A DNA stretch of 64,000 nucleotides from Sulfitobacter marinus (GCF_900116285.1 NZ_FPAJ01000001.1:930001-994000); one strand, 5' to 3'. Shown: positions 37,750 through 47,594, numbered from the stretch's first letter. The notes: a model not told the origin generated them from the sequence alone. Translations and numbers: made by a program.

Positions 37750-38381
37750 GTGATCCCTTCCCTTTGTTTTACAACGCGGTAGTACGAAAACAGCGCGCGG
37801 GCTGCAACCGACCGCCACGGCGACCAAGCCTCGGCCATCTGTGCAAGCTGTTTCGGCTTTGGCCGCACTGGCAGATCAAAAAGCGTTTTTGCGGCCTCTT
37901 GCAAGGCCAGATCACCCTCGGCAAACACATCGGCGCGGCCCAGCGAGAACATTGCATAGATTTGCGCCGTCCAAGTGCCAACGCCAGGGATCGCGGTAAG
38001 GGTTTTGATCACCTCATCATTGGGTACATCGCGCAGGGCGTCATAATCGATCCCCGACTGCGCCAGCGCCAAAGCATAGCGAATTTTCTGCCGGCTCAGA
38101 CCTGCCGCGCGCAAGCCTTCTTCGCCAGCCGAGATAATCGCGGCCTCGTGGGTCAGGCCCTGCGCATCCATCTTGGCGCTCATCGCGTTGGCGGAGGCAA
38201 CGGATACTTGCTGGCTGATGATCGCCCCGATCAAAGCATCAAACCCGTCGGCGCGTAATCGCAGCGGCAAAGGGCCAGTGGCCTGCAACGCATCGGCAAA
38301 ACGGGGCTGTGTGTTGGCCAGCCACGCCGCCCCTTCGGCGACATCCGCATCGCAGGTGATGATCCGACCGACATTTTTCAT
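37746..38381 (-). CDS. DNA-3-methyladenine glycosylase II, AlkA-like
   Basis: A 211-residue HhH-GPD glycosylase that removes alkylated bases. The helix-hairpin-helix LTAIPGVGTWTAQIYAMFSL is followed by FAEGDLALQEA with the catalytic aspartate. AIISQQVSVASANAM is the usual active-site helix. It lacks the N-terminal AlkA extension, like many bacterial short forms. The ATG at 38381 has GGAAG eight bases before it. Confidence 0.88.
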   Translation of the reverse strand: MKNVGRIITCDADVAEGAAWLANTQPRFADALQATGPLPLRLRADGFDALIGAIISQQVSVASANAMSAKMDAQGLTHEAAIISAGEEGLRAAGLSRQKIRYALALAQSGIDYDALRDVPNDEVIKTLTAIPGVGTWTAQIYAMFSLGRADVFAEGDLALQEAAKTLFDLPVRPKPKQLAQMAEAWSPWRSVAARALFSYYRVVKQREGIT

Positions 38382-38400
38382 TACGCTCACTTCCCGCCGC

Positions 38401-39138
38401 TCATAGGGTATCCAGCCATTCCAGCGCGTCCTTGGCCCTGTACAACACCAACGCGCCCGCTGGCGGGGCTGATCTGTCGATTACAATGCTGCGCAGGCCC
38501 ATTTCCCGCGCGGCGTCCAGTTTGGGCCGGCTGGGCAACCCACCCACATTCCGGCAAATTAGGGTGTCGATGTCCAGTTCTCGAAACAGGGCCACTTCCT
38601 GTGCGACGGTAAAGGGCGGTGTCCCGAACACAGGCTGCACAAAATCAGGCAAGGCGCTGCGCATCTTTGGGTCATTTTGGCGCAGGAAAAGCGTGTCCCC
38701 CTTGAACAGCGTAAATTCGGGCACAGATCCCCTGCCCGTCGCGGCAAAGACCCGTGCGCCGGGAAAAATCATATCAGCAGCGGCTCGGACAGACGCGGCG
38801 CGCAGGACGGGTGGATCGATCGGCCAAATCGGCCGCAACACCCGCGCATAAGCGAGGCCCATTTCGGCGGCCGCCGCTGCGGCCATATCAGCCACATCGC
38901 TATCGAACCCGTGGCCCGCGTCGCAAATCGCGGTGATGCGCTGCTGTGCCAGAAAAAACTTCATATCCCCCACAGACGCGGGTGCCCAAATTTGCGAGGG
39001 CACGGCCAAGGGGCCAAAACTGCGTTCCGGCGCGCGCAAAATCGCCTGCATTCGTTGCCCATTCTGCGTGAATTGGGATGCAATATCATGCGCCTCGGCG
39101 CTGCCAGCGATCAACAATATATGAGAGGTCTGATCCAT
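38401..39138 (-). CDS. cobK: precorrin-6A reductase
   Basis: A 245-residue NADPH-dependent CobK/CbiJ enzyme of the corrin ring pathway. HILLIAGSAEAHDIA is the N-terminal motif; RVFAATGRGSVPEF near 130 and LICRNVGGLPSRPKLDAA near 205 are typical. The ATG at 39138 gives the family length; the open frame extends 96 codons further without homology. No other cobalamin genes are in the window, so it is detached from its pathway operon. Confidence 0.88.
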   Translation of the reverse strand: MDQTSHILLIAGSAEAHDIASQFTQNGQRMQAILRAPERSFGPLAVPSQIWAPASVGDMKFFLAQQRITAICDAGHGFDSDVADMAAAAAAEMGLAYARVLRPIWPIDPPVLRAASVRAAADMIFPGARVFAATGRGSVPEFTLFKGDTLFLRQNDPKMRSALPDFVQPVFGTPPFTVAQEVALFRELDIDTLICRNVGGLPSRPKLDAAREMGLRSIVIDRSAPPAGALVLYRAKDALEWLDTL

Positions 39139-39213
39139 CAGCCAACCGTCGCCCAGCCAGCGCGCAGACACAAGGGGCTTGCCGATCCCAAAACCTGAGT
39201 TTACCCCGTTCGC

Positions 39214-40437
39214 ATGACAATGATTGATGACACCCGCGCCAAGCGCAATGTGGCCGTTCTGGTCATCGCGCAGGCTTTCCTTGGCAGCCAGATGCCGATG
39301 TATTTCGTGGTCGGTGGATTGGCGGGGCAACAGCTTTCGCCCAACCTGTGCCTTGCCACCTTGCCGATCTCGATGATCGTGTTCGGATCCATGACAACCG
39401 CGCCTTGGCTGTCGGGCGTCATGCAACGGTTCGGACGCCGCGCGGGTTTTGTGGTGGGGGCGTTTGGCGGGATGTCGGGCGCAGCACTTTGCGCCTATGC
39501 CCTCATGATTGAGAGCTTTCTGGTTTTTCTATTGGGCAGCTATCTGGCTGGTATCTACATGTCTTCGCAGGGTTTTTTCCGTTTTGCGGCGACGGACACC
39601 GCATCGGATGAATACCGGCCAAAGGCGATTTCCTATGTGATGGCCGGCGGGCTGCTGTCCGCTGTCATTGGCCCGCAATTGGTCAGCCTGCTGACCGGGG
39701 CCAACCCGGATGCGACCGTTGTGCGGTTTTTGCCGGTCTATATCGCCGCGATTGCGCTGAACGCTGCGGGCATGGCGCTGTTCGCATTTTTAAAAATCCC
39801 CAAGCCGCCGATCCCAGCCGTTGATGCGCCCAAGGGTCGCTCGCGAATGGAACTGCTCAAGACGCCGCGCATTGCCGTGGCTGTGGTTTGCGGCATGGTG
39901 TCTTATGCGTTGATGAACTTGGTGATGACATCGACACCGCTGGCGGTGGTGGGCTGTGGCTATGACATCGTGGACGCGTCGCATATCGTAACCGGCCACG
40001 TGTTGGCGATGTATGCCCCGTCGTTCTTTACCGGGCATCTGATCGCACGTTTCGGGGTCGAAAAGATCCTTGGCCTTGGCATCGCAATTCTTGCCGTGGC
40101 CGGGATGGTCGCCTTGCAAGGGGTCGAACTGAGCAATTTCTATATCGCATTGATCCTGCTGGGCATTGGCTGGAACTTTGGCTTTATCGGGGCCACATCG
40201 ATGTTGGCTGGCGCACATGAACCCCATGAACGCGGGCGCATGCAGGGGCTGAACGATCTGCTGGTGTTCGGTGGCGTGACCTTTGCGTCGCTGGCCAGTG
40301 GCGGGCTGATGAACTGTTCAGGCGGCAGCGCTGTCGAAGGCTGGGCCGCCGTGAACATCGCGATGATCCCGTTTCTGGTGCTCGCCGGTGGTGCGTTGAT
40401 CTGGCTGGTGCTGCGCCAGAAACCTGAACAGGCGTAG
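39214..40437 (+). CDS. MFS transporter of unknown substrate
   Basis: A 407-residue, 12-helix major facilitator. MQRFGRRAGFVVGAFGG is the loop 2-3 motif and YMSSQGFFRFAATDTASDEYRPKAISYVMAGGLLSAVIGPQL covers helices 4-5 in two conserved parts. A close ATG two codons later is possible. It is divergent from cobK and convergent with the squalene-synthase-like gene. Confidence 0.85.
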   Translation: MTMIDDTRAKRNVAVLVIAQAFLGSQMPMYFVVGGLAGQQLSPNLCLATLPISMIVFGSMTTAPWLSGVMQRFGRRAGFVVGAFGGMSGAALCAYALMIESFLVFLLGSYLAGIYMSSQGFFRFAATDTASDEYRPKAISYVMAGGLLSAVIGPQLVSLLTGANPDATVVRFLPVYIAAIALNAAGMALFAFLKIPKPPIPAVDAPKGRSRMELLKTPRIAVAVVCGMVSYALMNLVMTSTPLAVVGCGYDIVDASHIVTGHVLAMYAPSFFTGHLIARFGVEKILGLGIAILAVAGMVALQGVELSNFYIALILLGIGWNFGFIGATSMLAGAHEPHERGRMQGLNDLLVFGGVTFASLASGGLMNCSGGSAVEGWAAVNIAMIPFLVLAGGALIWLVLRQKPEQA

Positions 40438-40438
40438 C

Positions 40439-41206
40439 CTACCAACGTCCGCTAAGGGCGCGCCATGACAGCGCAAACCGGTCAAGCGGCGGCAAGGTAC
40501 CCGACCCGACGCGCGACGGCGTCTCAATCGCGGCTTCCAGCACCGCAGCGCTCGCCCCAATGCTAAACAGTGCGGGCCGTGCGGCTGCCGAAACTTTACC
40601 ACGCGATTGACGGGCTTTTTCCAGCCGAGTCAGTGCCTTGCGGGCTAATGCTGACACACCTGCATCGGTACCATCAAGCAACGGAATGCGCCCCTGCTCC
40701 ACCAATTGCGGGATCGCCTGCAACCACGCCGCCACACCAGCGCCATAGCCCGCATCGCGTACAACAACCTCGTCCGCCGTGCCCAAACTCGATGCAGCAA
40801 CCCACATCAAGCTGCCCGCCGTCTGGTCAATATAGGCGTCAAAATGCGCCTCGTCCTCGAACGGGTCGCGGTAGATATCCCACCTGCGCGCGCCCACCAG
40901 CGTATCCAGATGATGCGCCTGATCCGCCGCGATCACAGCACCCAAGGGCGTTGCAACCTCGTGCCGGCGCACGGCACCGGATTTGCCAATTTCATCGCAC
41001 ACATCACGCCACCACTGCAGGCGCATTTCAGCAATCATCGCCTCTTGCGTCACCCAAGGCGCACGCGCCACTTCGATGTTGAACGCGTAAAGCGGGAACA
41101 GAACACGCCGCGCCGCAAGCGGGGCCGCCATGGCCGCGCGAAACCGCAGCGGGTCTGCGCGTTCAACAATCGCGGCGCAGGCGGTCAGGTCGTCGTTAAA
41201 TTTCAT
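40439..41206 (-). CDS. squalene/phytoene synthase-like protein
   Basis: A 255-residue all-helical protein of the isoprenoid synthase fold. LYAFNIEVARAPWVTQEAMIAEMRLQWWRD, split by the usual helix break, and AYIDQTAGSLMWVAA are recognisable. The first acidic motif is reduced to WRDVCDE and the second is not visible, so catalysis is doubtful. It resembles the mitochondrial complex I assembly factor NDUFAF6 and its alphaproteobacterial relatives more than carotenoid enzymes. No carotenoid genes are nearby. Its start overlaps the preceding hydrolase by 11 bases. Confidence 0.78.
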   Translation of the reverse strand: MKFNDDLTACAAIVERADPLRFRAAMAAPLAARRVLFPLYAFNIEVARAPWVTQEAMIAEMRLQWWRDVCDEIGKSGAVRRHEVATPLGAVIAADQAHHLDTLVGARRWDIYRDPFEDEAHFDAYIDQTAGSLMWVAASSLGTADEVVVRDAGYGAGVAAWLQAIPQLVEQGRIPLLDGTDAGVSALARKALTRLEKARQSRGKVSAAARPALFSIGASAAVLEAAIETPSRVGSGTLPPLDRFALSWRALSGRW

Positions 41207-42185
41207 CCAAGAAATCCGATATGGCCTGAGCCGCTTCAGGGGCGTCTACGATGGCCAAATGTCCGTATTCCGGCACGATCACATAGGTGCCTTTATCGTT
41301 CACGGATGCCATCGTTTCCTCGTATTTATCCGCATAAAACGCGCTGTCATCGGCACCGGCCACCAGCAAAAACTTTGGCAACGCCGCCACATCCGCCAGA
41401 TAATCGCCGCGCGGCGCAAAACCCGAGTTCAGCCGGTAGCTATAGGCCGTGGTCGCGGTGTCACCCAAGGGGCCGTCCAACACCTGCTGAGGCATGGCAA
41501 ACTGGATCACCGTTCTATCATTCAACGCCGTAATGCGGAATGCGTTCAGGATCGACAACCCGATCATCCGGCGCAGTTGCACGGTTTCCCACCCGCCAGA
41601 GTTTTGCTGCGTTGTCGGCGCGTTGTACTTGAGGAACGGAGCAAGCAGCACCGCACCATCCAGCAGCGGGCCATATTCGCTGCCCGCAAACCGCGCGACC
41701 AAACCGCCGCCAGAGGAATGCCCGCCCATCACGATCTTTTGGCCCGGCACATGCACGGCGGTGATCAGGTCGATCAAATCATCCTCAAGCTGTGCGATAT
41801 AATCAATGTCCCCACGCTGGCCCGGTGCTGTCCCATGGCCGCGCAAATCAGGGGCAAGCACCGCGGCCTTTTCGCTGAGCTTTTGGGCCATTTCGACGAA
41901 TTGCAGACCGTGCCAGCCAGACCCGTGTACCAGCACCAGCAGCGGCGCGCCCGCAGGCCCGTCAAACCGGCGATATTTCAACGCATAGCCATCGCGCATG
42001 GGGGTGCTTAGCAACGGCGGGATTACCGGCATGGCCGCGTCTTGCGAAAGATATGCGTCGAAATCCAACACCTTACGCTCGGCCACAGGTTTGGGCGGAT
42101 CGGTCAGAACCAGAACAACGGCGACACCCAGCGTGATCGCCACGCTCAGCACAATGGTCAGAGCAATCTTAAACAGCGTTTTCAT
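41196..42185 (-). CDS. membrane-anchored alpha/beta hydrolase
   Basis: A 329-residue hydrolase. Residues 5-28 are an N-terminal membrane segment or uncleaved signal (LFKIALTIVLSVAITLGVAV), so it is exported. VLVHGSGWHGLQF is the oxyanion region, MGGHSSGGGLV the nucleophile serine, and VPEYGHLAIVD the histidine. It may act on lipids (monoacylglycerol lipase-like). It lies six bases after cimA. Confidence 0.85.
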   Translation of the reverse strand: MKTLFKIALTIVLSVAITLGVAVVLVLTDPPKPVAERKVLDFDAYLSQDAAMPVIPPLLSTPMRDGYALKYRRFDGPAGAPLLVLVHGSGWHGLQFVEMAQKLSEKAAVLAPDLRGHGTAPGQRGDIDYIAQLEDDLIDLITAVHVPGQKIVMGGHSSGGGLVARFAGSEYGPLLDGAVLLAPFLKYNAPTTQQNSGGWETVQLRRMIGLSILNAFRITALNDRTVIQFAMPQQVLDGPLGDTATTAYSYRLNSGFAPRGDYLADVAALPKFLLVAGADDSAFYADKYEETMASVNDKGTYVIVPEYGHLAIVDAPEAAQAISDFLDEI

Positions 42186-42191
42186 TGCCCT

Positions 42192-43808
42192 TTATGCCTT
42201 ATTATCGCGGATAAGCTTCCAACGGATCGCGTCCAACAGCGCCTCAAACGACGCATCCACTATGTTTGCCGAAACCCCAACAGTGGACCAACGCCGCCCC
42301 TGCCCGTCTTCGCTGTCGATGATGACACGCGTGACCGCTTCGGTACCGCCTTGGGTGATGCGCACCTTGAAATCGACCAGATGCATGTCTTCCAGCAGGG
42401 CGGAATATTGGCCCAAATCCTTGACCAGCGCCTTGGACAACGCGTTCACCGGGCCACGATCACAGCCCTCCGCATCCATGCTTTCGCTGACAGACAGACG
42501 CTTTTCACCGTCGACTTTGACGACCACCACCGCCTCGGACAGGCTCACCATCTGGTTATACTTGTTCTTACGCCGCTCGACCGTGACACGGTAGCGCTTG
42601 ACCTCGAACAGGTCCGGCATCTGCCCCAAGGCTTGGCGCGCCAACAGCTCAAAGCTCGCCTGCGCGGTGTCATAGCTATAGCCATCCGCCTCGCGCGCCT
42701 TGACCTGATCCAGGATCAACCCAAGCGCCGGATCGCCTTTGGCCACGGACAAACCAGCGCCTTCAAGGCGACGGCGCAGATTGGATTGCCCGGCTTGGTT
42801 CGACATCGGAATGATGCGCGCATTGCCGACCAGCTCGGGCTGGACATGTTCGTAGGTGCTGGGGTCTTTCAGGATCGCAGAGGCGTGCAGCCCTGCCTTA
42901 TGGGCAAAGGCGGAAGACCCGACAAACGCCGCTTGCTTCATCGGCACACGGTTCAGGATTTCATCCAAACTGCGGCTGATCTGAGTCAGCCCCTCAAGCG
43001 CCTCCAGACTGATCCCGGTGTCATAGGCGCTGGCGTAGGGTTCTTTCAGCAGCAAAATCGGGATCAGCGTGGTGAGGTTCGCATTGCCACAGCGTTCGCC
43101 CAGCCCGTTCAACGTGCCCTGAATTTGCCGCGCGCCCGCATCCACTGCGGCCAGCGAACAGGCCACGGCGTTTTCGGTGTCATTATGGGTATGGATGCCC
43201 AGATGGGTGCCGGGAATGCCTGCCGCGATCACCTCGGCGGTGATGCGCGCCACCTCGGCTGGCAGGGTGCCGCCATTGGTGTCGCACAGCACGATCCAGC
43301 GCGCACCTGCGTCATAGGCCGCCTTGATCGCCGTCAGCGCATAATCGGGGTTGGCGCGGTACCCGTCAAAGAAATGCTCTGCATCAAACAGTGCCTCGCG
43401 ACCTTGGGCGACCAGATAGGCGATTGATTTTGAAATGTTTCCGGTGTTTTCAGCCAGTTCGATGCCAAGGGCGGCGGTCACATGAAAATCATGGGTTTTG
43501 CCCACAAGGCACACGGTATCCGTGCCCGCATTCATCACTGCGGCCAGCACGTCGTCATTTTCGGCCGATAAGCCCGCCCGTTTGGTCATCCCGAACGCCG
43601 TCATCTTGGCGCGGGTGCGCGGCGCATCGTCGAAAAACGCAGAGTCGGTCGGGTTCGCCCCCGGCCATCCGCCTTCGATGTAATCCACACCAAGCGTGTC
43701 TAGGGCGTTGGCGATGGTGATCTTCTCGGCGGTCGAGAATTGCACCCCTTGGGTTTGCTGCCCGTCGCGGAGGGTGGTGTCGTAGAGGTAGAGGCGTTGT
43801 TTAGTCAT
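42192..43808 (-). CDS. cimA: citramalate synthase
   Basis: A 538-residue enzyme condensing pyruvate and acetyl-CoA to citramalate, a threonine-independent route to isoleucine. LYDTTLRDGQQTQGVQFS near residue 8 is the HMGL/IPMS signature, GIHTHNDTENAVACS near 205 the metal-binding HxH, and the C-terminal LeuA regulatory domain (about 415-530) is present. GGWPGANPTDSAFFDD separates it from 2-isopropylmalate synthase. Confidence 0.92.
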   Translation of the reverse strand: MTKQRLYLYDTTLRDGQQTQGVQFSTAEKITIANALDTLGVDYIEGGWPGANPTDSAFFDDAPRTRAKMTAFGMTKRAGLSAENDDVLAAVMNAGTDTVCLVGKTHDFHVTAALGIELAENTGNISKSIAYLVAQGREALFDAEHFFDGYRANPDYALTAIKAAYDAGARWIVLCDTNGGTLPAEVARITAEVIAAGIPGTHLGIHTHNDTENAVACSLAAVDAGARQIQGTLNGLGERCGNANLTTLIPILLLKEPYASAYDTGISLEALEGLTQISRSLDEILNRVPMKQAAFVGSSAFAHKAGLHASAILKDPSTYEHVQPELVGNARIIPMSNQAGQSNLRRRLEGAGLSVAKGDPALGLILDQVKAREADGYSYDTAQASFELLARQALGQMPDLFEVKRYRVTVERRKNKYNQMVSLSEAVVVVKVDGEKRLSVSESMDAEGCDRGPVNALSKALVKDLGQYSALLEDMHLVDFKVRITQGGTEAVTRVIIDSEDGQGRRWSTVGVSANIVDASFEALLDAIRWKLIRDNKA

Positions 43809-43840
43809 GAGATCGCCCCCCTTCCCTTATTCTTCCTTAC

Positions 43841-43944
43841 GTCGTGCACTTTGCACGACCAGCCCCCGACCGCCCCAGTCACGCCGCAGGCGTGCTTCCA
43901 GCACGACGGCGGGGGCTTCGCCCCAACCCTCGGCCGGGGGCTGG
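43841..43944. repeat. nested inverted repeats between cimA and cysS
   Basis: GTCGTGC/GCACGAC hairpin (43841-43859) sits inside or beside a larger pair: CCAGCCCCCGACCG (43859-43872) and CGGCCGGGGGCTGG (43931-43944), one mismatch in 14. A CACGCC/GGCGTG hairpin lies between. It is REP-like; the neighbouring genes are both leftward. Confidence 0.6.
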
Positions 43945-43962
43945 CCTGTGTTACGAGGCGCA

Positions 43963-45429
43963 TCATTTGATGGCCTCTAGCTTGGCTGGGTCGAAACCTA
44001 CAGCTGGTGCTAGATCTACACCCGCCTTCGACATACGCACCTCGACCCCAGCCTCTACTAGAGCCTTTTTCAAGCTATCCACCGGAGCAAAATCCTTAGT
44101 TTGGAGAGCTTCTTCCCTTAATTTTTGGAGCAAATTGGCAAAATTAACCAGGTTAACAGATTCATCTGCGGCGAACCAATCACCCAATTCATCCGTAAGC
44201 AGCCCCAAGAATTGCGCAGAAGCCAGAAACTCTTCAATAGTGTACTCAGAAGGCTTTTTGACGCCATCTTCTCGAGAAGCCTCCCAAATATCATGAAACA
44301 TGCTAATCAAGATTGATATTGCTAAGGTGCTGTTTAAGTCATCGGCAATCGCTGCAATGATTTCTTGGTTTGGTTTACTCGCCTTCACCCCTTTTACTGC
44401 TTTTCTCCAACCTCTTAATACTTTTTCTCCGTATTCAGCTTTTCCTACGGTCCAGTCCATCGGCTTGCGGTAATGCGTGCTTAACATCACGAACCGGATC
44501 ACCTCTCCCGGCACGCCCTGATCTAACAAGTCGCGCACGGTAAAGAAGTTGCCCAAGGACTTGGACATCTTCTTGCCCTCGACCTGCAACATCTCGTTGT
44601 GCAGCCAATACCGGGCCATCTCATCGGTGCCATTTGCGCAGCAGCTTTGGGCGATCTCGTCTTCGTGGTGTGGAAATTGCAAATCCAAACCGCCACCATG
44701 AATATCGAACACATGGGGGTGCTTTTTTGCTTCATCCGACAACCGCCCCTCGCCCAACGGTTTTTTCCAAAGCAGTTCATCCGCCATGGCCGAGCATTCG
44801 ATATGCCAGCCGGGACGGCCACGGCCCCACGGACTGTCCCAACCCGGCGTTGTGTCATCCGACGGTTTCCACAGCACAAAATCCATCGGATCTTCTTTGT
44901 AGGGGGCCACTTCGACCCGCGCGCCGGCGATCATGTCATCGACCGACCGTCCCGATAGCGCCCCGTATTTTTCGTAACTGCGCACACGGAACAGCACATG
45001 TCCCTCGGCAGCATAGGCATGCCCATTGGCAATCAAGTCTTCGATCATCGCGACCATCTGCGGGATATAGGCCGTCGCGCGCGGCATCTCGTTCGGCTCA
45101 AGCGCGCCAACGGCGGCCATATCGTCCAAAAACCATTGCGTCGTCTCGGCGGTGATCTCTCCGATTGACCGGCCACTTTCAGCAGCGCGTTTGTTGATCT
45201 TGTCATCCACATCCGTGAAATTGCGCACATAGGTCACGTGATCCGGCCCATACACATGGCGCAGCAACCGGAACAGCACATCAAACACGATCACAGGCCG
45301 CGCATTGCCCAAATGCGCGCGGTCATAGACCGTCGGCCCGCAGACATACATCCGCACGTTTTCAGGATCGATGGGAACAAATTCCTCGCGTTTGCGGGTT
45401 TTCGTGTTGTGCAGCTTGATCGTCGTCAT
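43963..45429 (-). CDS. cysS: cysteinyl-tRNA synthetase
   Basis: A 488-residue class I synthetase. [17 protein letters not shown] carries the zinc Cys30 and HLGN (39-42), WHIECSAMA the second zinc cysteine, and [11 protein letters not shown] the KMSKS loop. The ATG at 45429 is chosen over upstream codons. The last 120 codons or more (44101-44460) are only about 42 percent G+C by hand count, against about 55-60 percent before them, while the protein remains intact; this may reflect recombination with a lower-G+C relative. Confidence 0.96.
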   Translation of the reverse strand: MTTIKLHNTKTRKREEFVPIDPENVRMYVCGPTVYDRAHLGNARPVIVFDVLFRLLRHVYGPDHVTYVRNFTDVDDKINKRAAESGRSIGEITAETTQWFLDDMAAVGALEPNEMPRATAYIPQMVAMIEDLIANGHAYAAEGHVLFRVRSYEKYGALSGRSVDDMIAGARVEVAPYKEDPMDFVLWKPSDDTTPGWDSPWGRGRPGWHIECSAMADELLWKKPLGEGRLSDEAKKHPHVFDIHGGGLDLQFPHHEDEIAQSCCANGTDEMARYWLHNEMLQVEGKKMSKSLGNFFTVRDLLDQGVPGEVIRFVMLSTHYRKPMDWTVGKAEYGEKVLRGWRKAVKGVKASKPNQEIIAAIADDLNSTLAISILISMFHDIWEASREDGVKKPSEYTIEEFLASAQFLGLLTDELGDWFAADESVNLVNFANLLQKLREEALQTKDFAPVDSLKKALVEAGVEVRMSKAGVDLAPAVGFDPAKLEAIK

Positions 45430-45657
45430 ATGGCGCGTCCTTACGCAAGTATGGCGCGGGCATGGCACATTTGGTTTGAAAAGAAAACGCTATGAACAGG
45501 CCCGCTGGAAAGTCTCAGCAGGAAATACAGCAAATAATTGTTGCGTTCATATTCATGGCACCTGCCTAGCGCGGTGCCGCACCCAAGGTCAAGGCTGATT
45601 GACAATCCTCCCCGCCTCTGCGCCCCTGCGCCAGCACATCACAAAGGGAGACAAACC

Positions 45658-46830
45658 ATGCAGATATCTAAGCGGCTTACCAGCATTTTGGGCGGCGGTT
45701 CAGACGGTTGGGGTGTTTTCCTACGGGCGCGTCAAATGATTGCCGACGGCACCCCCGTGACCGAGCTGACGATTGGGGAACATGACATCCGCACGGCGGC
45801 CCCGATCCTGCAAGACATGCACCGCGCCGCCCTTGGCGGTCACACGGGCTATGCCGCGATCTCGGGCACCACAACCCTGCGCGATACCGTGGCCCGACGC
45901 GTGCAGGACCGCACTGGCGTGAAAACCACCCGCGACAATGTGGTCATCACCCCCGGCGGGCAATCCGCACTGTTTGCCGCCCATGCGGCAGCGACCAATC
46001 CCGGCGATACGGCCCTGTTCATTGATCCTTACTACGCGACCTACCCCGGCACCATTCGCGGCGTCAGCGCCATTCCCAAGGCGATCCCAGCGCATGCCAA
46101 GGACGCCTTCCAACCCCAGGGCGACGAAATCGCCGCAGCGGCCCCTGGGGCGAAATCGCTGCTCATCAACTCGCCCAACAACCCCACCGGTGTGGTTTAT
46201 ACCCGCCCAACGCTCGATGCTATTGCACAGGTGTGCAAGGATAACGCGCTGTGGCTGATCTCGGACGAGGTCTATGATACCCAAGTGTGGAACGGCACCC
46301 ATATATCGCCGCGCGCATTACCCGATATGGCGGATAAAACGCTAGTGGTCGGGTCCATGTCAAAAAGCCACGCCATGACCGGATCGCGCTGCGGCTGGAT
46401 CATCGGGCCCGAGGACGCCGTTGAACATCTGACCAACCTCGCGACACACACCACCTATGGCGTACCCGGTTATATCCAGGACGCCGCCGAATTCGCGTTG
46501 AACCAAGGTCCCGCCTTCGAGGAAGACATCGCCGCCCCGTTCAAACGCCGCCGGGTTCTGGCGCAAGACATCATTGCACAGCAAAACGCCGTAAGCTTGG
46601 TGCCTGCGGACGGCGCGATGTACCTGATGCTGGATATACGCAGCACAGGCATGTCGGGCGAGGATTTCGCCTATGCCCTACTGGACACTCATCATATCGC
46701 CGTCATGCCGGGTGAAAGCTTTGGCACCGCCGCCGCTGGCCATATCAGGGTCGCTATGACCATCGAAGACAGCGCATTCGCGCAGGCCCTGAAAACGCTG
46801 TGTACCTTCGCGGAAAGCCGCGCACAGTAG
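45658..46830 (+). CDS. class I/II aminotransferase
   Basis: A 390-residue PLP enzyme of fold type I. NSPNNPTG (171-178), ISDEVYD near 203 and the PLP lysine Lys236 in GSMSKSHAMTGSRCGW are present, with the substrate-carboxylate arginine in HIRVAM near the end. The amino donor is not predictable; aspartate, arginine or branched-chain substrates are possible. AAAGGGAG precedes the ATG at 45658. Confidence 0.88.
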   Translation: MQISKRLTSILGGGSDGWGVFLRARQMIADGTPVTELTIGEHDIRTAAPILQDMHRAALGGHTGYAAISGTTTLRDTVARRVQDRTGVKTTRDNVVITPGGQSALFAAHAAATNPGDTALFIDPYYATYPGTIRGVSAIPKAIPAHAKDAFQPQGDEIAAAAPGAKSLLINSPNNPTGVVYTRPTLDAIAQVCKDNALWLISDEVYDTQVWNGTHISPRALPDMADKTLVVGSMSKSHAMTGSRCGWIIGPEDAVEHLTNLATHTTYGVPGYIQDAAEFALNQGPAFEEDIAAPFKRRRVLAQDIIAQQNAVSLVPADGAMYLMLDIRSTGMSGEDFAYALLDTHHIAVMPGESFGTAAAGHIRVAMTIEDSAFAQALKTLCTFAESRAQ

Positions 46831-46848
46831 ACACACTTAGCGAAAAAC

Positions 46849-46879
46849 AAAAAAAGGGCCGGAGAATATACTCCGGCCC
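46849..46879 (-). terminator. intrinsic terminator of the outer-membrane protein gene
   Basis: GGGCCGGAG/CTCCGGCCC (46856-46864 and 46871-46879) with a six-base loop is followed, leftward, by a long T run (the A run at 46845-46855). It lies 90 bases after the barrel gene. Confidence 0.8.
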
Positions 46880-46882
46880 CTG

Positions 46883-46914
46883 TTCTCTGGCTTTTAAATA
46901 TCCCCGCCGGAGGC
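46883..46914. repeat. dispersed junction element, TTCTCTGGCT type
   Basis: TTCTCTGGCTTTTAAATATC is followed by CCCGCCGGAGGC. It lies between the convergent aminotransferase and barrel genes, next to the terminator at 46849-46879. Confidence 0.65.
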
Positions 46915-46968
46915 GCCTTTCCAGACGCCCCCGAACGGCACACCGCCAGTATTATTCAGACGTTTCGC

Positions 46969-47562
46969 TTAGAAGCGGTAGGAACCACGCAGAGTGAAGG
47001 TTGTGGCGTCCAGATCGTTACCGGCTGTACCACCCACATCGCTAAAGCGGTGTTCAAGAAGCTCGGCACCAACTGTGTACTGCTCGGACACTTTATAGCT
47101 CATGCCGATACCGTAAAACGCACCATCTTCGTCACCGCCGGATGTGTCAGCCAAAGCATAACCACCAGTTGCATAGATCATAGTGTTGCCAAGGTCATAA
47201 CCGCCCTTGATTTTTGCACGCGCAACGGAATCAAGCGTCGAAACACCACCTAGATCGATGTCGGTTTTGTCATAGTCAAGTTCACCACCCAGGACGAACT
47301 TACCAAAGTCATGGTCGTAGCCTGCGTGGAAACCGTAAAGGCCATTGTCGCCATCTTGTGCGCCTTGGCCGTCTGCATCACCGTAACCCAGCTGCAAACC
47401 AGTGTAGAAACCTGTCCAGTTGCCGCCCATATCGGCCACAACAACAGGTGCAGTCATCACAGGCTCAACGATCGGCTCTTCCAAGCTACCGGCAAGGGCA
47501 GCGCCGCCCATGGCAAAAGTAGCAGCCGCGGCGAGCGTTGTATATTTCATTGAACGTTTCAT
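46969..47562 (-). CDS. outer membrane beta-barrel protein
   Basis: A 197-residue barrel of the Omp25/OmpA-like group. Signal peptide MKRSMKYTTLAAAATFAMGG with cleavage after ALA (about residue 24). Alternating strands NWTGFYTGLQLGYG, FHAGYDHDFGKFVLGGELDY, and the C-terminal strand TTFTLRGSYRF ending in phenylalanine indicate an eight-strand barrel. The ATG at 47562 is eight bases after AGGAG; one two codons earlier would be too close. A stem-loop lies in its 5' leader. Confidence 0.88.
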   Translation of the reverse strand: MKRSMKYTTLAAAATFAMGGAALAGSLEEPIVEPVMTAPVVVADMGGNWTGFYTGLQLGYGDADGQGAQDGDNGLYGFHAGYDHDFGKFVLGGELDYDKTDIDLGGVSTLDSVARAKIKGGYDLGNTMIYATGGYALADTSGGDEDGAFYGIGMSYKVSEQYTVGAELLEHRFSDVGGTAGNDLDATTFTLRGSYRF

Positions 47563-47594
47563 GATCATAACTCCTTGATCTCTCGTAATTACTC

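Noticed and set aside
42042..43427. 461-codon open frame on the plus strand
   Set aside because: Antisense to cimA; rich in Arg, Gln and His with no recognisable motif.
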